DNA of 64,000 nucleotides from Mameliella sp. CS4 (GTDB lineage Bacteria; Pseudomonadota; Alphaproteobacteria; Rhodobacterales; Rhodobacteraceae), in contig NZ_JAHXRQ010000022.1 in assembly GCF_019392335.1 (NCBI RefSeq), forward strand, positions 18,139 through 82,138. Reading direction: 5' to 3'. The notes under the pieces are model-generated. The model had not been told where the DNA came from. It searched no databases and saw nothing but the letters and a program-made list of their open reading frames with translations. Position numbers and translations under genes: made by a program. Positions within the stretch are counted from its first letter, which is position 1. Each line of letters starts with the position of its first letter. Below, piece by piece: positions 32,562 through 41,513 of this stretch.

Positions 32562-32602
32562 CCTTGCCCCCGCCACACCCGATAGTGCGTGCGGGGGCAA
32601 GG
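32562..32602 (+). terminator. Hairpin after the EF-hand gene
   Basis: CCTTGCCCCCGC (32,562-32,573) pairs perfectly with GCGGGGGCAAGG (32,591-32,602) over a 17-base loop, ten bases after the stop. There is no T tract, so it may stabilise the mRNA or act with Rho. Confidence 0.5.
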
Positions 32603-32664
32603 AGGTCGACTATGGCTCTCAAACGTGATCCTTGGCTGACAGGGATCATCACGAGAGAGACGTC

Positions 32665-33573
32665 ATGACAGCCAGACCGGACAAAGTGCCGCTTGCCGTT
32701 CTCGTCAGCATCCTGGCCATCGTCCTGTTCGACCTGATGGGCCTTCTCATCAAGCGGTTGTCGCCGCACTACGGTGCGGCGGAACTGTCGGCCTACCGCA
32801 ATATCTTTGGCCTGCTGCCCAGCGCGATCATCCTGTGGATGAACAGCGCCTGGCGTAAAGGCGGTCGCCGGCTGGGTATCCGCCAATGGCGGCTTGCGAT
32901 GGCGCGGGGCGTGGCCGTCACCTTTGCGCAGTATCTGTTCTACCTGTCACTGGGCCTGATGGCCTTTGCCACCACCACGACGATTTCCTATTCAACCGCG
33001 CTTTTCACCACCGCCCTGTCCGTCCCGCTGCTGGGAGAACGTGTCGGCCTGATCCGGTGGTTTGCGGTCGGTATAGGCTTTGTCGGCGTGCTGATGATCA
33101 TGCAGCCAGGCACGGCCGGTTTCTCGTGGCACATGCTCCTGCCCTTCGGGGCGGCGGCCCTGTACGGATTTTCCGGCGTGTCCGCGCGCCTGATCGACCC
33201 GGAGGTGCCGACCCCCCTCTTCAACCTGCATTCCTCTACCATCGCGGTGCTGGGATCGCTGACACTGGCCTTGTCGATCGGCGGATTCACCCCGGTGGCC
33301 AGCCTGCAGGATCTGGGTCTTATCGTGTTGATGGGGCTGTTCGGCGGCACGGCGGTGCTGTGCCTCGTTGTCGCTTACCGGATGACGGAACCCAGCAACC
33401 TGGCGCCCTTCAGCTATCTCGGGATTCCCATCGCCTTTGGGCTGGGCTGGCTGTTCTTCGGAGAGGCCCCCATCGACGACCTGCTGCCCGGCGCGCTGTT
33501 GATCGTCTTCGCGGGCCTGATGATCTTCTACCGCGAACGGCGCCTGCGCCGCACTGGCCGGAAGACAAGCTGA
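32665..33573 (+). CDS. EamA/DMT-family transporter
   Basis: This 302-residue protein has ten hydrophobic segments in two EamA repeats. The first holds AELSAYRNIFGLLPS and FATTTTISYSTALFTTALSVPLLGE. The second ends SYLGIPIAFGLGWLFFGEAP and a basic tail. Such proteins usually export metabolites or amino acids. The start MTARPDKVP follows GAGAGA. It is convergent with pheT. Confidence 0.87.
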   Translation: MTARPDKVPLAVLVSILAIVLFDLMGLLIKRLSPHYGAAELSAYRNIFGLLPSAIILWMNSAWRKGGRRLGIRQWRLAMARGVAVTFAQYLFYLSLGLMAFATTTTISYSTALFTTALSVPLLGERVGLIRWFAVGIGFVGVLMIMQPGTAGFSWHMLLPFGAAALYGFSGVSARLIDPEVPTPLFNLHSSTIAVLGSLTLALSIGGFTPVASLQDLGLIVLMGLFGGTAVLCLVVAYRMTEPSNLAPFSYLGIPIAFGLGWLFFGEAPIDDLLPGALLIVFAGLMIFYRERRLRRTGRKTS

Positions 33574-33615
33574 CCCGCGCGTCACCCGCACAGGTCAACT
33601 CCGGGCACAGGCGCC

Positions 33616-36021
33616 TCAGCCGCGCAGAGTGCCGCCTGTGGCCTTGGTCACCTTTTCGACGATCTTGGCGGCAACCGCCTCGATGTCCTTTTCCTTCAGC
33701 GTCTTGTCCGTGGGCTGAAGGCGCACGGTGATGGCGAGGGATTTCTTGCCCTCACCCAGGCTGCCGCCGATGAACTCGTCAAAGACGCGCACCTCGTCGA
33801 TCAGCGCCTTGTCCGCGCCCTGTGCCGCGTTGACCAGCGTCAGCGCCTCGACATTGGCATCCACGACAAAGGCAAAGTCGCGCTCGACCGCCTGCAGGTC
33901 ATTGAGCACCAGCGCGGGCCGGGTCGCGCCGCTCTTGCGCGGCATCGGAACCTCTTGCGGCCAGAGCGTAAAGCCCACGACAGGCCCCTTGATGTCCATT
34001 GCGGCCAGCACCTTGGGGTGCAGCTCTCCGAAGACGCCCAGCACCTTCTTGGGGCCAAGGCAGAACTTGCCGTGCCGCCCCGGATGCCACCATTCCCGCG
34101 CCCCGCGCAGGATCTGCATCTTGGCGGGCGCGCCCATCGCGGCCAGCACCGCCTCGGCATCGGCCTTGGCATCGTAAAGGTCCACGGGCCGCGACGCGCC
34201 ATGCACGTCCTTGGGCCCGGTGCGCCCCACCAGCAGGCCCGTGACCTGCACATGCTGTTCGCCCGGCTCGCCGCCGTGGAAGGCATGACCGACCTCGAAC
34301 AGCGCCTGGTCCATGAAGCCGCGCGCCTGGTTGCGCGCCGCCGCCTGCAAGAGGCCCGGCATCAGCGCGGGCCGCATGTGGCTCATCTCGGAGCTGATCG
34401 GGTTGGCCAGCATATGCGCGTCATCCCCGCCACCGAACAGCGCCGCAGCCGCCTGGTCGATGAAGGAATAGGTCACACATTCATTATAGCCCAGGGCCGC
34501 CGCGGTCCGCCGCGCACTGCGTTCGCGCACCTGCATGGGCGACAGGACGGGACGGGTCACGCCATCGGTGAGACGCGGCAGCGGCTTGCCTTCCAGCTTG
34601 GTCAGCGAGGCGACGCGCGCCACCTCCTCGACAAGATCCGCCTCGCCCAGAACGTCGGGGCGCCAGGACGGCACATGCGCCATGTCGCCGTCCATGACGA
34701 ACCCCAGCGCCTCCAGCGTGCGGCGCTGTTCCTCGGCCGGGATTTCCATGCCGACCAGGGAGATGACGCGATCGGTGTTCAGCTTGTAGGCGCGCGCAGT
34801 GTCCGGCACCTCGCCCGCCACGACAACCTCGGAGGCTTCGCCACCGCAGAGATCGAGGATCATCTGCGCCGCATCCTCCATGGCCTGCAGGTCGTACTCC
34901 GGGTCGATGCCGCGTTCGTTGCGATAGCGTGCGTCCGAGTTGATCTTGAGCGCGCGACCGGTGTGGGCGATCTGGATGCGGTCCCAGACAGCCGCTTCGA
35001 GGAAGACATTCACGGTCTCTTCCGTACAGCCGGTTTCCAGGCCGCCCATGATACCACCGATGGACTCGATGCTCTCGGCGTCGGAAATCACCACCTGCCC
35101 ATCCGAGAAGCTATAGGTCTTTTCATCCAGCCCCACGAGCGTGTCACCCTGTTTCGCGCGGTGGATGCGCAGGGTGTCGCCCTTGACCTTGTCCGCGTCA
35201 AAGACGTGCAGCGGGCGGTTGCGGTCGAAGGTGAAGAAGTTGGTGATGTCCACGAGAATAGAGCGCGGACGCAGCCCGATGGCGCGCAGACGGTCCTGCA
35301 GCCAGGCCGGCGACGGCCCGTTCTTGACGCCCCGGATCAGGCGCCCTGCGAAGACAAGGCAGCCGCCCTCGCCTTGCGTGTCCGCGTCGATGGTGACGTT
35401 GATCGGACAGGGGAACTGGCCCTTAACCTTTTCGACCTTCAGCGGTTTCAGCGTGCCAAGACCCCGCGCCGCCAAGTCGCGCGCGATGCCGTGAACGCCC
35501 AGCGCGTCCTGCCGGTTGGGGGTGATGGCAATCTCGATCACCGGATCGACCTTGGCCGGGTCGTTCTGCGCCAGCCAGTCGGTGAACTTCTGGCCCACCT
35601 CGCCCGAGGGCAGCTCGATGATGCCGGTATGTTCGTCGCTGAGTTCCAGCTCACGCTCCGAGGCCATCATGCCGTGGCTCTCGACGCCCCGGATATTGCC
35701 CACCGACAGCGTCACGTCGATGCCGGGCACGTAATCGCCCGGCTTGGCCAGCACCACCGTGATCCCGGCGCGCGCGTTGGGCGCGCCGCAGACGATCTGT
35801 TTCACGCCTTCGTCGGTTTCGACCTTGCAGACGCGCAAGCGATCGGCGTCGGGATGCTGTTCGGCCTCCTGCACCTTGGCGAGCGTAAAGGCAGAGAGCG
35901 ATTTCGCCGGATCGACGACCTCCTCGACCTCGAGCCCGAGATCGGTCAGCGCTTCGGTGATCTCGTCGACCGAAGCTTCGGTGTCGAGGTGTTCCTTGAG
36001 CCAGGAGAGGGTGAATTTCAT
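33616..36021 (-). CDS. pheT: Phenylalanine--tRNA ligase beta subunit
   Basis: This 801-residue subunit has the expected domains. An N-terminal tRNA-binding fold occupies about 40-150 (VCKVETDEGVKQIVCGAPNA). The B3/B4 editing region follows (VDITNFFTFDRNRPLHVFDA), then B5 (EEQRRTLEALGFVMDGD). The catalytic-like core starts near 490, and the C-terminal FDX-ACB domain ends RLQPTDKTLKEKDIEAV. With PheS it forms the alpha2-beta2 synthetase. It is separated from pheS by four leftward genes: nitrilase, YrhK-like, exported and small membrane protein. Confidence 0.97.
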   Translation of the reverse strand: MKFTLSWLKEHLDTEASVDEITEALTDLGLEVEEVVDPAKSLSAFTLAKVQEAEQHPDADRLRVCKVETDEGVKQIVCGAPNARAGITVVLAKPGDYVPGIDVTLSVGNIRGVESHGMMASERELELSDEHTGIIELPSGEVGQKFTDWLAQNDPAKVDPVIEIAITPNRQDALGVHGIARDLAARGLGTLKPLKVEKVKGQFPCPINVTIDADTQGEGGCLVFAGRLIRGVKNGPSPAWLQDRLRAIGLRPRSILVDITNFFTFDRNRPLHVFDADKVKGDTLRIHRAKQGDTLVGLDEKTYSFSDGQVVISDAESIESIGGIMGGLETGCTEETVNVFLEAAVWDRIQIAHTGRALKINSDARYRNERGIDPEYDLQAMEDAAQMILDLCGGEASEVVVAGEVPDTARAYKLNTDRVISLVGMEIPAEEQRRTLEALGFVMDGDMAHVPSWRPDVLGEADLVEEVARVASLTKLEGKPLPRLTDGVTRPVLSPMQVRERSARRTAAALGYNECVTYSFIDQAAAALFGGGDDAHMLANPISSEMSHMRPALMPGLLQAAARNQARGFMDQALFEVGHAFHGGEPGEQHVQVTGLLVGRTGPKDVHGASRPVDLYDAKADAEAVLAAMGAPAKMQILRGAREWWHPGRHGKFCLGPKKVLGVFGELHPKVLAAMDIKGPVVGFTLWPQEVPMPRKSGATRPALVLNDLQAVERDFAFVVDANVEALTLVNAAQGADKALIDEVRVFDEFIGGSLGEGKKSLAITVRLQPTDKTLKEKDIEAVAAKIVEKVTKATGGTLRG

Positions 36022-36130
36022 CGCTTCATGCCCCGCATATGCGTCACGTCGCGCCGTCCTTAGCGGATCGGGTGGGGGGAGGAAAGAGGGGCGCGTTGCC
36101 CGGACGACTTGCCGGTTGATGTGTCGGGCG

Positions 36131-36200
36131 AAAGGGGGCTCTGCCCCCTCGGCCTGCGGCCTTCACCCCCGGAGGTATTTTCAGCCCAAAGAAACATGGG
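36131..36200. repeat. Rhodobacterales-type intergenic repeat (copy 2)
   Basis: It contains GGGGGC-TCT-GCCCCC (36,134-36,148) and GGCC-TGC-GGCC (36,151-36,161), then CCCCCGGAGGTATTTTCAGC followed by CCAAAGAAAC. The GGCCTGCGGCC core and the GGTATTT...AAAGAA tail match the copy at 2,642-2,790. It lies between pheT and the nitrilase gene. Confidence 0.65.
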
Positions 36201-36240
36201 CGCGCGCGCAGCGGGGCCGGCCAGGATGGCCCGGCGCGGC

Positions 36241-37110
36241 TCACTCGGCGTCGCGAATGATGTCCGGCACGCCGAGGCGGTCGTTCAGGCGGTTCATCTC
36301 ACGCTCGACCAGGCTGATGTTGCTGTCGCGCACGGTGGGCAGAAGGGCGCGGGCGTGGCGCACCTGCGCATAGTCCAGCTCGGCTGTGATCAGTTCCGGG
36401 TCCTTGCCGGCGATGGCCAGAGGATGACCGAACGGATCGAGGATGCGCGATCCGCCCCAGAAAGTCAGATCTTCTTCTGGCCCAGTCCGGTTCACCATGA
36501 TCGAGGGGGCGCCGTACATCATCGAGTAGAAATGCATTGTCGCGGTCCAGCCCGCCGGGTTGTCGAAAGCCTCTCCTACCGCCTCGACCCCGCTGGAAAT
36601 TGGCGAGACCAGCAGCGTTGCGCCATGCAGAAAGGCAAGGTGGACCAGCGCCGGGTTCCAGAGGTCGGCGCAGATCAGCAGGCCCAGCCGCCAATCGCGC
36701 GTGATCTCTTGCGTGTCCACGAACCGCCCCTGGGCATAGTATTTCGTTTCGATCAGCTTGCCGTAGGACGGCAGGTTGATCTTGCGGTGGATGTAGATCA
36801 GCTTGCCGTTCTTGTAGACCCCCGCCGCGTTGTAGAATTGCGCTGCCGGGCCTTCCTCGACAAATCCCACGATCAGGATCGTGTCGCCCGCCGCGCGGCT
36901 CAACTCGATCAGGCGCGGGTCGCCCCGTTTCATCGTCACGTCCAGCAGGTTTTCGGCGCCATAGTGGCCGACAAGACTGAGTTCGGGGAAAACCAGCAGG
37001 TCCAGCCCCCGGGCCTGCGCCACCCAGCGATGGTGTTCCTCGAAATTCGCATCAAGGTCGCCTATCTGGCTGCCGAACTGCGCGGCGCCGACGATGAGCG
37101 TTGCAGACAT
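36241..37110 (-). CDS. Nitrilase/carbon-nitrogen hydrolase family protein
   Basis: This 289-residue enzyme has the Glu-Lys-Cys triad: E43 in VFPELSLVGHY, K110 in YIHRKINLP, C147 in LLICADLWNP. The superfamily hydrolyses nitriles, amides or carbamoyl groups. This version resembles the N-carbamoylputrescine/aliphatic amidase-like branches, but the substrate is unknown. The start MSATLIVGAAQ has AGGAGAG upstream. It forms a leftward unit with the YrhK-like and exported genes. Confidence 0.87.
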   Translation of the reverse strand: MSATLIVGAAQFGSQIGDLDANFEEHHRWVAQARGLDLLVFPELSLVGHYGAENLLDVTMKRGDPRLIELSRAAGDTILIVGFVEEGPAAQFYNAAGVYKNGKLIYIHRKINLPSYGKLIETKYYAQGRFVDTQEITRDWRLGLLICADLWNPALVHLAFLHGATLLVSPISSGVEAVGEAFDNPAGWTATMHFYSMMYGAPSIMVNRTGPEEDLTFWGGSRILDPFGHPLAIAGKDPELITAELDYAQVRHARALLPTVRDSNISLVEREMNRLNDRLGVPDIIRDAE

Positions 37111-37157
37111 CACATGCCTCTCCTTTTGTCCCGACTGCCTCGCTCGGTCAGCACGCG

Positions 37158-37439
37158 TCAATCGCGATAGCGTTCCGCTAGGTCCTCGGAGTCGCCCATT
37201 GCCGCCAGCCGCAACTCCCGGATCAGCCGCAGGGTCGGTTTCAGTGCGAAAAAGACCGATCCGACGACGAACAGCCAGATCGCCTGTGTCTCCCAGCTTG
37301 GCCAGAAAAAGAGGATCGAGCCAATCAGGAAACAGAAGGCGGCGATGAAATCGACGGTGGTATGGGCGATCTCGAAGGCCGCGTAGACGCGGCGCGAGTC
37401 GGCGCTGCGCTGGCGGTTTTCGTGGGAAAAGAGCGTCAT
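37158..37439 (-). CDS. YrhK-like membrane protein
   Basis: This is a 93-residue protein with two hydrophobic segments: VDFIAAFCFLIGSILFFWPS and TQAIWLFVVGSVFFALKPTL. The N-terminal HENRQRSADSRRVYAAFEIAH and the arrangement match the YrhK domain. Function unknown. Its ATG is one base after the stop of the exported-protein gene (TGACATG), so the two are coupled. Confidence 0.75.
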   Translation of the reverse strand: MTLFSHENRQRSADSRRVYAAFEIAHTTVDFIAAFCFLIGSILFFWPSWETQAIWLFVVGSVFFALKPTLRLIRELRLAAMGDSEDLAERYRD

Positions 37440-37440
37440 G

Positions 37441-37830
37441 TCAGCGTGCGAGAGCCCGGAAAGACCTCGTCATCGGGCCGAAACACTCACCCAGCGAGAG
37501 GGTGAAGGAGGTCGGAAAGGCTGGTTCGTCGAAACTGATGAGCGCCTGCCCCCAGTGGTGGCTAGGCTGGGAGCCGATGCTCATGGAGGCGAAACAGGTG
37601 CCCGGCCCCTGCCCGACCCAAAAAGCCTGATGGACCGCCCGGTTCTGGTAATTCCCTGCCAGCCCCGGAATGACCAGCATGGCCGGGTCGCCGTTCGGAT
37701 GCGTAAAGGACAGGACGGCCGCGCCGCCGGTGTCCTCTTCGTAGACGACGGGGCCTTGCGCGCTGTCCCAGACCTCATCGGCGAAGGCAGGGGTGGCGAG
37801 GAGGGCGGCAAGGGTGAGGGCGCGGAACAT
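37441..37830 (-). CDS. Exported hypothetical protein
   Basis: This 129-residue protein has a signal peptide (MFRALTLAALLATPAFA) and a compact beta-rich domain with YEEDTGGAAVLSFTHPNGDP and two cysteines (GTCFASM, LGECFGP) that could form a disulfide. Family not recognised. A longer N-terminal reading is rejected because MFRALTLAALL is a proper signal. It is first of the leftward unit with the YrhK-like and nitrilase genes. Confidence 0.7.
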   Translation of the reverse strand: MFRALTLAALLATPAFADEVWDSAQGPVVYEEDTGGAAVLSFTHPNGDPAMLVIPGLAGNYQNRAVHQAFWVGQGPGTCFASMSIGSQPSHHWGQALISFDEPAFPTSFTLSLGECFGPMTRSFRALAR

Positions 37831-38117
37831 GGCGGATCTCCGGGGTTTAGATGATTGATCGGAGAGTGGCATGGACCGCCGTTTCTGGACAGGGGGAAAT
37901 GGGGGGCGGAGCCGCGCCATCGACGGGCCGCGCCTCAGCGATCCTGACGGTGGAATCCCGCGATTTATGGCTGCCACGTCCGAAGGAGATCAAAGCTGCG
38001 CGCTGTCGTCACACAATCGCCGGGCCGTGGAGGCGGCCCGTCAAGTCGGAGACATGCCTAAGGCATGATTGCGCCGCGGCCTTCGGACTTGTTCCGCGCC
38101 AGCCCCAATTATGTCAA

Positions 38118-38522
38118 CTATTTACTCAAGCCGAAGTATTGAAGAACCAGAACAGTCAAGACTGACACCACTATGGGAACCAAGACAGATTGCAGAAGGC
38201 GGTCAGTCCAATGAAAAGTGTATCTGGCGGCTTTCTTCCACCAAACATTGGCCCGAAAGAAATCCGCTGCCTCATGCCCAAGCGGTTTGATTTCGGCAAT
38301 CGAAAACCCGTGGGTTTCTGTTAGTCTTATCCATCCCCGATTTTCCATCTCACGCAGGTGAAACCGAGTTGCACTGTCTAGGAAAGGACCGTTTTTTGCT
38401 TCCTGCTCAAAGCGCTCACCGAACTTGGAAGGCTCAGGATCATAGTAAGTCACTCCGCGCCCCTCATCTGCATCCTCAATGGCGAAAACAAGGTCCTTCA
38501 AAAGGGCGTGGTCCAGTTTCAC
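38118..38522 (-). CDS. Hypothetical protein with C-terminal membrane anchor, coupled to pheS
   Basis: This 134-residue protein starts at a GTG that overlaps the pheS stop by four bases (GTGA). It has a charged globular part (LVFAIEDADEGRGVTYYDPE, FHLREMENRGWIRLTETHGF) and a C-terminal membrane segment (LVPIVVSVLTVLVLQYFG). The residues REMENRGWIRLTETHGFSI look like a winged-helix strand pair. Its DNA is clearly more AT-rich than the neighbours, suggesting later arrival between pheS and pheT. Function unknown. Confidence 0.75.
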   Translation of the reverse strand: MKLDHALLKDLVFAIEDADEGRGVTYYDPEPSKFGERFEQEAKNGPFLDSATRFHLREMENRGWIRLTETHGFSIAEIKPLGHEAADFFRANVWWKKAARYTFHWTDRLLQSVLVPIVVSVLTVLVLQYFGLSK

Positions 38523-39592
38523 CGACTCAAACCAGCCGCCGTCGTCGGAACGTCCAGTGCCGCAAACCCGTAGTGTCGCAGCCAGCGCAGGTCCGAGTCG
38601 AAGAAGGCGCGCAGGTCGGGGATGCCGTATTTCAGCATCGCGATCCGGTCGATCCCCATGCCGAAAGCAAAGCCCTGCCATTGGTCCGGGTCCACGCCCG
38701 CGGCTTGCAGAACCTTGGGATGCACCATGCCAGAGCCCAGCACCTCCAGCCAGTCGTCGCCCTCACCGATCTTCAGCTGCCCGTCCACCCAGGAACACTG
38801 GATGTCGACCTCTGCCGAGGGCTCGGTGAAGGGGAAATGCGATGCGCGAAAGCGCGTGCGGATGCCGTCCACCTCGAAGAAGGCGGCAAAGAACTCTTCC
38901 AGCAGCCATTTCAGGTTCGCCATCGAGATCTCGCGGTCAATCGCCAGCCCCTCGACCTGGTGGAACATCGGCGTGTGGGTCTGGTCGTAATCGGCGCGAT
39001 AGACGCGGCCCGGCGCGATGATCCGGCAGGGCGCGCCGTGCTTTTCCATGTGCCGGATCTGCACCGGAGAGGTATGGGTGCGCAGCACATGCGGCGGGCG
39101 GTCGTCGCCCTCGGCGCGGGCCATGTAGAACGTGTCCATCTCGGCCCGTGCCGGGTGGTGCGACGGGATGTTCAGCGCGTCGAAATTGTACCAGTCGCTG
39201 TCGATCTGAGGACCTTCGGCGACGGAAAAACCCAGATCGGCAAAGATCGCCGTGATCTCGTCCATGACCTGGCTGACCGGGTGGATGGTGCCACGGCGCA
39301 TCGGGCGGCCCGGCAGGGTCACGTCCAGCCATTCGGTCTTCAGCCGCTCCTCAAGCGCGACATCGGCCAGCGCGGCCTTCTTGGCGGCCAGGGCCGCGTT
39401 GATCTCATCCTTGAGCGCATTCAGCGCGGGGCCGGCGACCTGCCGTTCCTCGGGGCTCATCTTGCCCAGTTCGCGCATCTTGAGGCTGATCTCGCCCTTT
39501 TTGCCAACTGCGGCCACGCGCAGTTCTTCAAGCGCGGCCTCGTCGCCCGCGTTGGCAATCAGGTCGATGTATTTCTCGCGCAGGTCTTGCAT
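38519..39592 (-). CDS. pheS: Phenylalanine--tRNA ligase alpha subunit
   Basis: This 357-residue class II synthetase subunit has an N-terminal coiled-coil of about 90 residues. Motif 2 is seen as PCRIIAPGRVYRADYDQTHTP, followed by FHQVEGLAIDREI. Motif 3 is FGMGIDRIAMLKYGIPDLR. With PheT it charges tRNA-Phe. Its stop overlaps the GTG of the membrane-anchored gene. Confidence 0.97.
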   Translation of the reverse strand: MQDLREKYIDLIANAGDEAALEELRVAAVGKKGEISLKMRELGKMSPEERQVAGPALNALKDEINAALAAKKAALADVALEERLKTEWLDVTLPGRPMRRGTIHPVSQVMDEITAIFADLGFSVAEGPQIDSDWYNFDALNIPSHHPARAEMDTFYMARAEGDDRPPHVLRTHTSPVQIRHMEKHGAPCRIIAPGRVYRADYDQTHTPMFHQVEGLAIDREISMANLKWLLEEFFAAFFEVDGIRTRFRASHFPFTEPSAEVDIQCSWVDGQLKIGEGDDWLEVLGSGMVHPKVLQAAGVDPDQWQGFAFGMGIDRIAMLKYGIPDLRAFFDSDLRWLRHYGFAALDVPTTAAGLSR

Positions 39593-39675
39593 GTCACGTC
39601 CCTCAGGCTTGCCCGCGCCGGGTTAGCCCCGCGATGGCCGGTTTGCAACCTTGCTTTGAGCCTTGTCGGCGGCGC

Positions 39676-40401
39676 TTACCCCGAGGCGAAGGCCCGAACA
39701 TCGGTCACGAGCCGGGTCACCTCGGCATCCTCGATCTTCATCTCTTCAAAATGCGCGGCGAGGTTTTCAAGGTATTCGCGGCTGGTGCCCAGAAACCCCT
39801 CGCCGGTCGCGATCAGGCGCACCTGTTCCTCATGGGTCAGATCGCCCCGGATGTTGTCCGCCGCGTGGTTGGCGAGAAAGGCCAGCGCGTCTTCGGTTCC
39901 ATGATCGGTTTCGACGGAAATGAAGCGTGGCAGGTAAGCTGGGCCGAGCCGCTCGCGGTGCCAGAGGCTGCGGGTTTCTGCCAGCACATCTTCGGCGGCG
40001 ATCCGAAAGATCAACCCGTGGCATCCCTGCCCGGTGTCCAGCGCCGCCATCAGGCCCGGCTGATCCTGCGTCCCGCGAGCGCCGTTGGTGTCGAACAGGA
40101 TAAAGCGCCGTTCGACCCCCGGTGCAAAGCCGCGCCGCACCTCTGCAAATCGCACCCCGGGGTCCCACATCAGCGAACCATAGCCAAAGACCCAAAGATC
40201 GCGGTCCATCCGTCCCGCCAGCGCTTGCGCCCGGTCTGCCTCGATCTCGGCCTCGGACAGGATCCAGTCCGTGGAGCGCCCGTTTTGCCGCCCGATCTCG
40301 ATGGCCTTGTCGATATGGAAATCCGCGAAAAAGCTGTCTTCGCGCGGCTTGATGAGAGGGCGCAGACCGGGGTGGTATCGGAAAGGGTCGTTGGTGGTCA
40401 T
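39676..40401 (-). CDS. ChaC-type gamma-glutamylcyclotransferase
   Basis: This 241-residue protein has the GGCT signature DLWVFGYGSLMWDPG near residue 63 and ADRAQALAGRM before it. The conserved acid lies in LPRFISVETDHGTEDALAF. ChaC enzymes cleave glutathione to 5-oxoproline and Cys-Gly. The start MTTNDPFRY at 40,399-40,401 is chosen; a long upstream reading is not credible. It is the last chromosomal gene before the prophage boundary. Confidence 0.87.
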   Translation of the reverse strand: MTTNDPFRYHPGLRPLIKPREDSFFADFHIDKAIEIGRQNGRSTDWILSEAEIEADRAQALAGRMDRDLWVFGYGSLMWDPGVRFAEVRRGFAPGVERRFILFDTNGARGTQDQPGLMAALDTGQGCHGLIFRIAAEDVLAETRSLWHRERLGPAYLPRFISVETDHGTEDALAFLANHAADNIRGDLTHEEQVRLIATGEGFLGTSREYLENLAAHFEEMKIEDAEVTRLVTDVRAFASG

Positions 40402-40468
40402 ATTTGGTGCGCCCCCGGAATGCTTTGGCCCAACATGCATCGGCGTGCCGGAAAAGCAAAGGCGGCGG

Positions 40469-40505
40469 TGGCGATCGCGACGGGATTCGAACCCGCAACA
40501 CCCGG
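40469..40505 (-). other. Displaced tRNA 3' end, probable prophage attachment site
   Basis: Read on the minus strand, this gives a T arm GCGGG-TTCGAAT-CCCGT, acceptor CGCGATC, discriminator G and CCA. No matching 5' half (GATCGCG) or anticodon arm lies upstream of it. It is therefore only the 3' end of a tRNA, as left at one end of an element integrated into a tRNA gene. The chromosomal ChaC gene is on one side and phage genes on the other. The intact tRNA should lie at the far end of the prophage, beyond the window. Confidence 0.75.
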
Positions 40506-40657
40506 ATAGACAATTCGGCACCACGCCAAGCAAAAACAGAGCCTTAGCGTTTGGAGAAGCGCGGGACAGACCACGAACGAAACGGAAATGTTTGGAGATT
40601 GGGCACAACCCCGCTGCCGGGAATCGCATCAACATTTGAATCTCGCAAAAAAACCTG

Positions 40658-40695
40658 TTGACGCCGCCAACGTTATGTCCTAAATCTAGGACATA
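40658..40695 (+). promoter_or_regulatory. Early phage promoter covered by a perfect operator palindrome
   Basis: The -35 element TTGACG (40,658-40,663), a 17-base spacer and the -10 element TAAATC (40,681-40,686) form a good sigma-70 promoter. The perfect inverted repeat TATGTCCTA-AATC-TAGGACATA (40,674-40,695) covers the -10, so a dimeric repressor bound there would shut the early operon off. Confidence 0.75.
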
Positions 40696-40737
40696 GACGG
40701 AAGGGCATGAGGCCCGCCGCATCAGAGGAGAGACCCG

Positions 40738-41151
40738 ATGGCACACACTGAAACCTACACCGCTAAGAACGCAGAAGCCGCCAAGGCGATTGCCGAGAAG
40801 ACAGGCGTCACCCCTACGTCGATCAAAGGCCGGAACCCCAGCGGGATGTTCTCCGGGCGCAGGGTCGAGCAGATTTCCGCAACCGAATTCGAAATCTACG
40901 CATCGAACGCGGACCATACCAAATTTGAGCGCCTCGTTGCCGCCTGCAATAGCGCAGTTGCCGATGCCGCCGAAGTCGTTGAGGATCAGCCAGCAACGCC
41001 GCGTCAGATCAGCTATCTCAACGCACTGATCGAGCGTGATCCCGGCGCGGCCATGACGATTGGTGCATCCAGCGACGGCTCCGCCTGCATCGACAGGCTG
41101 ACAAGAGCCCGCGCCTCCAAATTCATCGACATGCTCACGGCGGGCGTGTGA
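40738..41151 (+). CDS. Hypothetical phage early protein
   Basis: This 137-residue soluble protein starts MAHTETYTAKNAEAAKAIAE. It has a middle stretch RRVEQISATEFEIYASNADH and a C-terminal half with PRQISYLNALIERDP, like the helical segment common in phage single-strand or replication accessory proteins. No family is recognised. The ribosome site is AGGAG. It leads the three-gene rightward operon under the operator at 40,674. Confidence 0.75.
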   Translation: MAHTETYTAKNAEAAKAIAEKTGVTPTSIKGRNPSGMFSGRRVEQISATEFEIYASNADHTKFERLVAACNSAVADAAEVVEDQPATPRQISYLNALIERDPGAAMTIGASSDGSACIDRLTRARASKFIDMLTAGV

Positions 41152-41513
41152 TGCGGATCGTCCTGATGCACAACCCGTGGGGCGCTCGCGCGCTCCACAC
41201 CATCGAGGCAGACACATTCCACGAATGGCGAATTTCCATTGCCCAGATACCGGCGCGCGGACATGAGAGGTATTCGGCGGCAATCTACCTGCCGCATAGC
41301 GGAAAACCCTACCCGGTTCAGACCTTCGAGGGATGGGGGATGCCGCGGGAGGTCAGGAGCGCAGACGGATTCCTTGTCGTACGCACGGGCCTGCACGGCG
41401 CCAGGCTGGCTCATTTGCAGTGGGCGGTGCTGGCCGACTTTCCCCGCGTGCTGACAAGCTGGCTTGAACAGATCGACGCCATGAGCTCTTTTGCAAGTGA
41501 GAGCATTGAATGA
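41151..41513 (+). CDS. Hypothetical phage protein
   Basis: This 120-residue protein starts MRIVLMHNPWGARALHTIEA, is beta-rich and has a W-containing middle (PVQTFEGWGMPREV). No family is recognised. The ATG overlaps the stop of the preceding gene by one base (TGATG), so translation is coupled. Confidence 0.7.
   Translation: MRIVLMHNPWGARALHTIEADTFHEWRISIAQIPARGHERYSAAIYLPHSGKPYPVQTFEGWGMPREVRSADGFLVVRTGLHGARLAHLQWAVLADFPRVLTSWLEQIDAMSSFASESIE

Noticed and set aside
33955..36063. 702-codon open frame antisense to pheT
   Set aside because: It is composed of H, R and Q-rich low-complexity sequence and opposes pheT, so it is a shadow.
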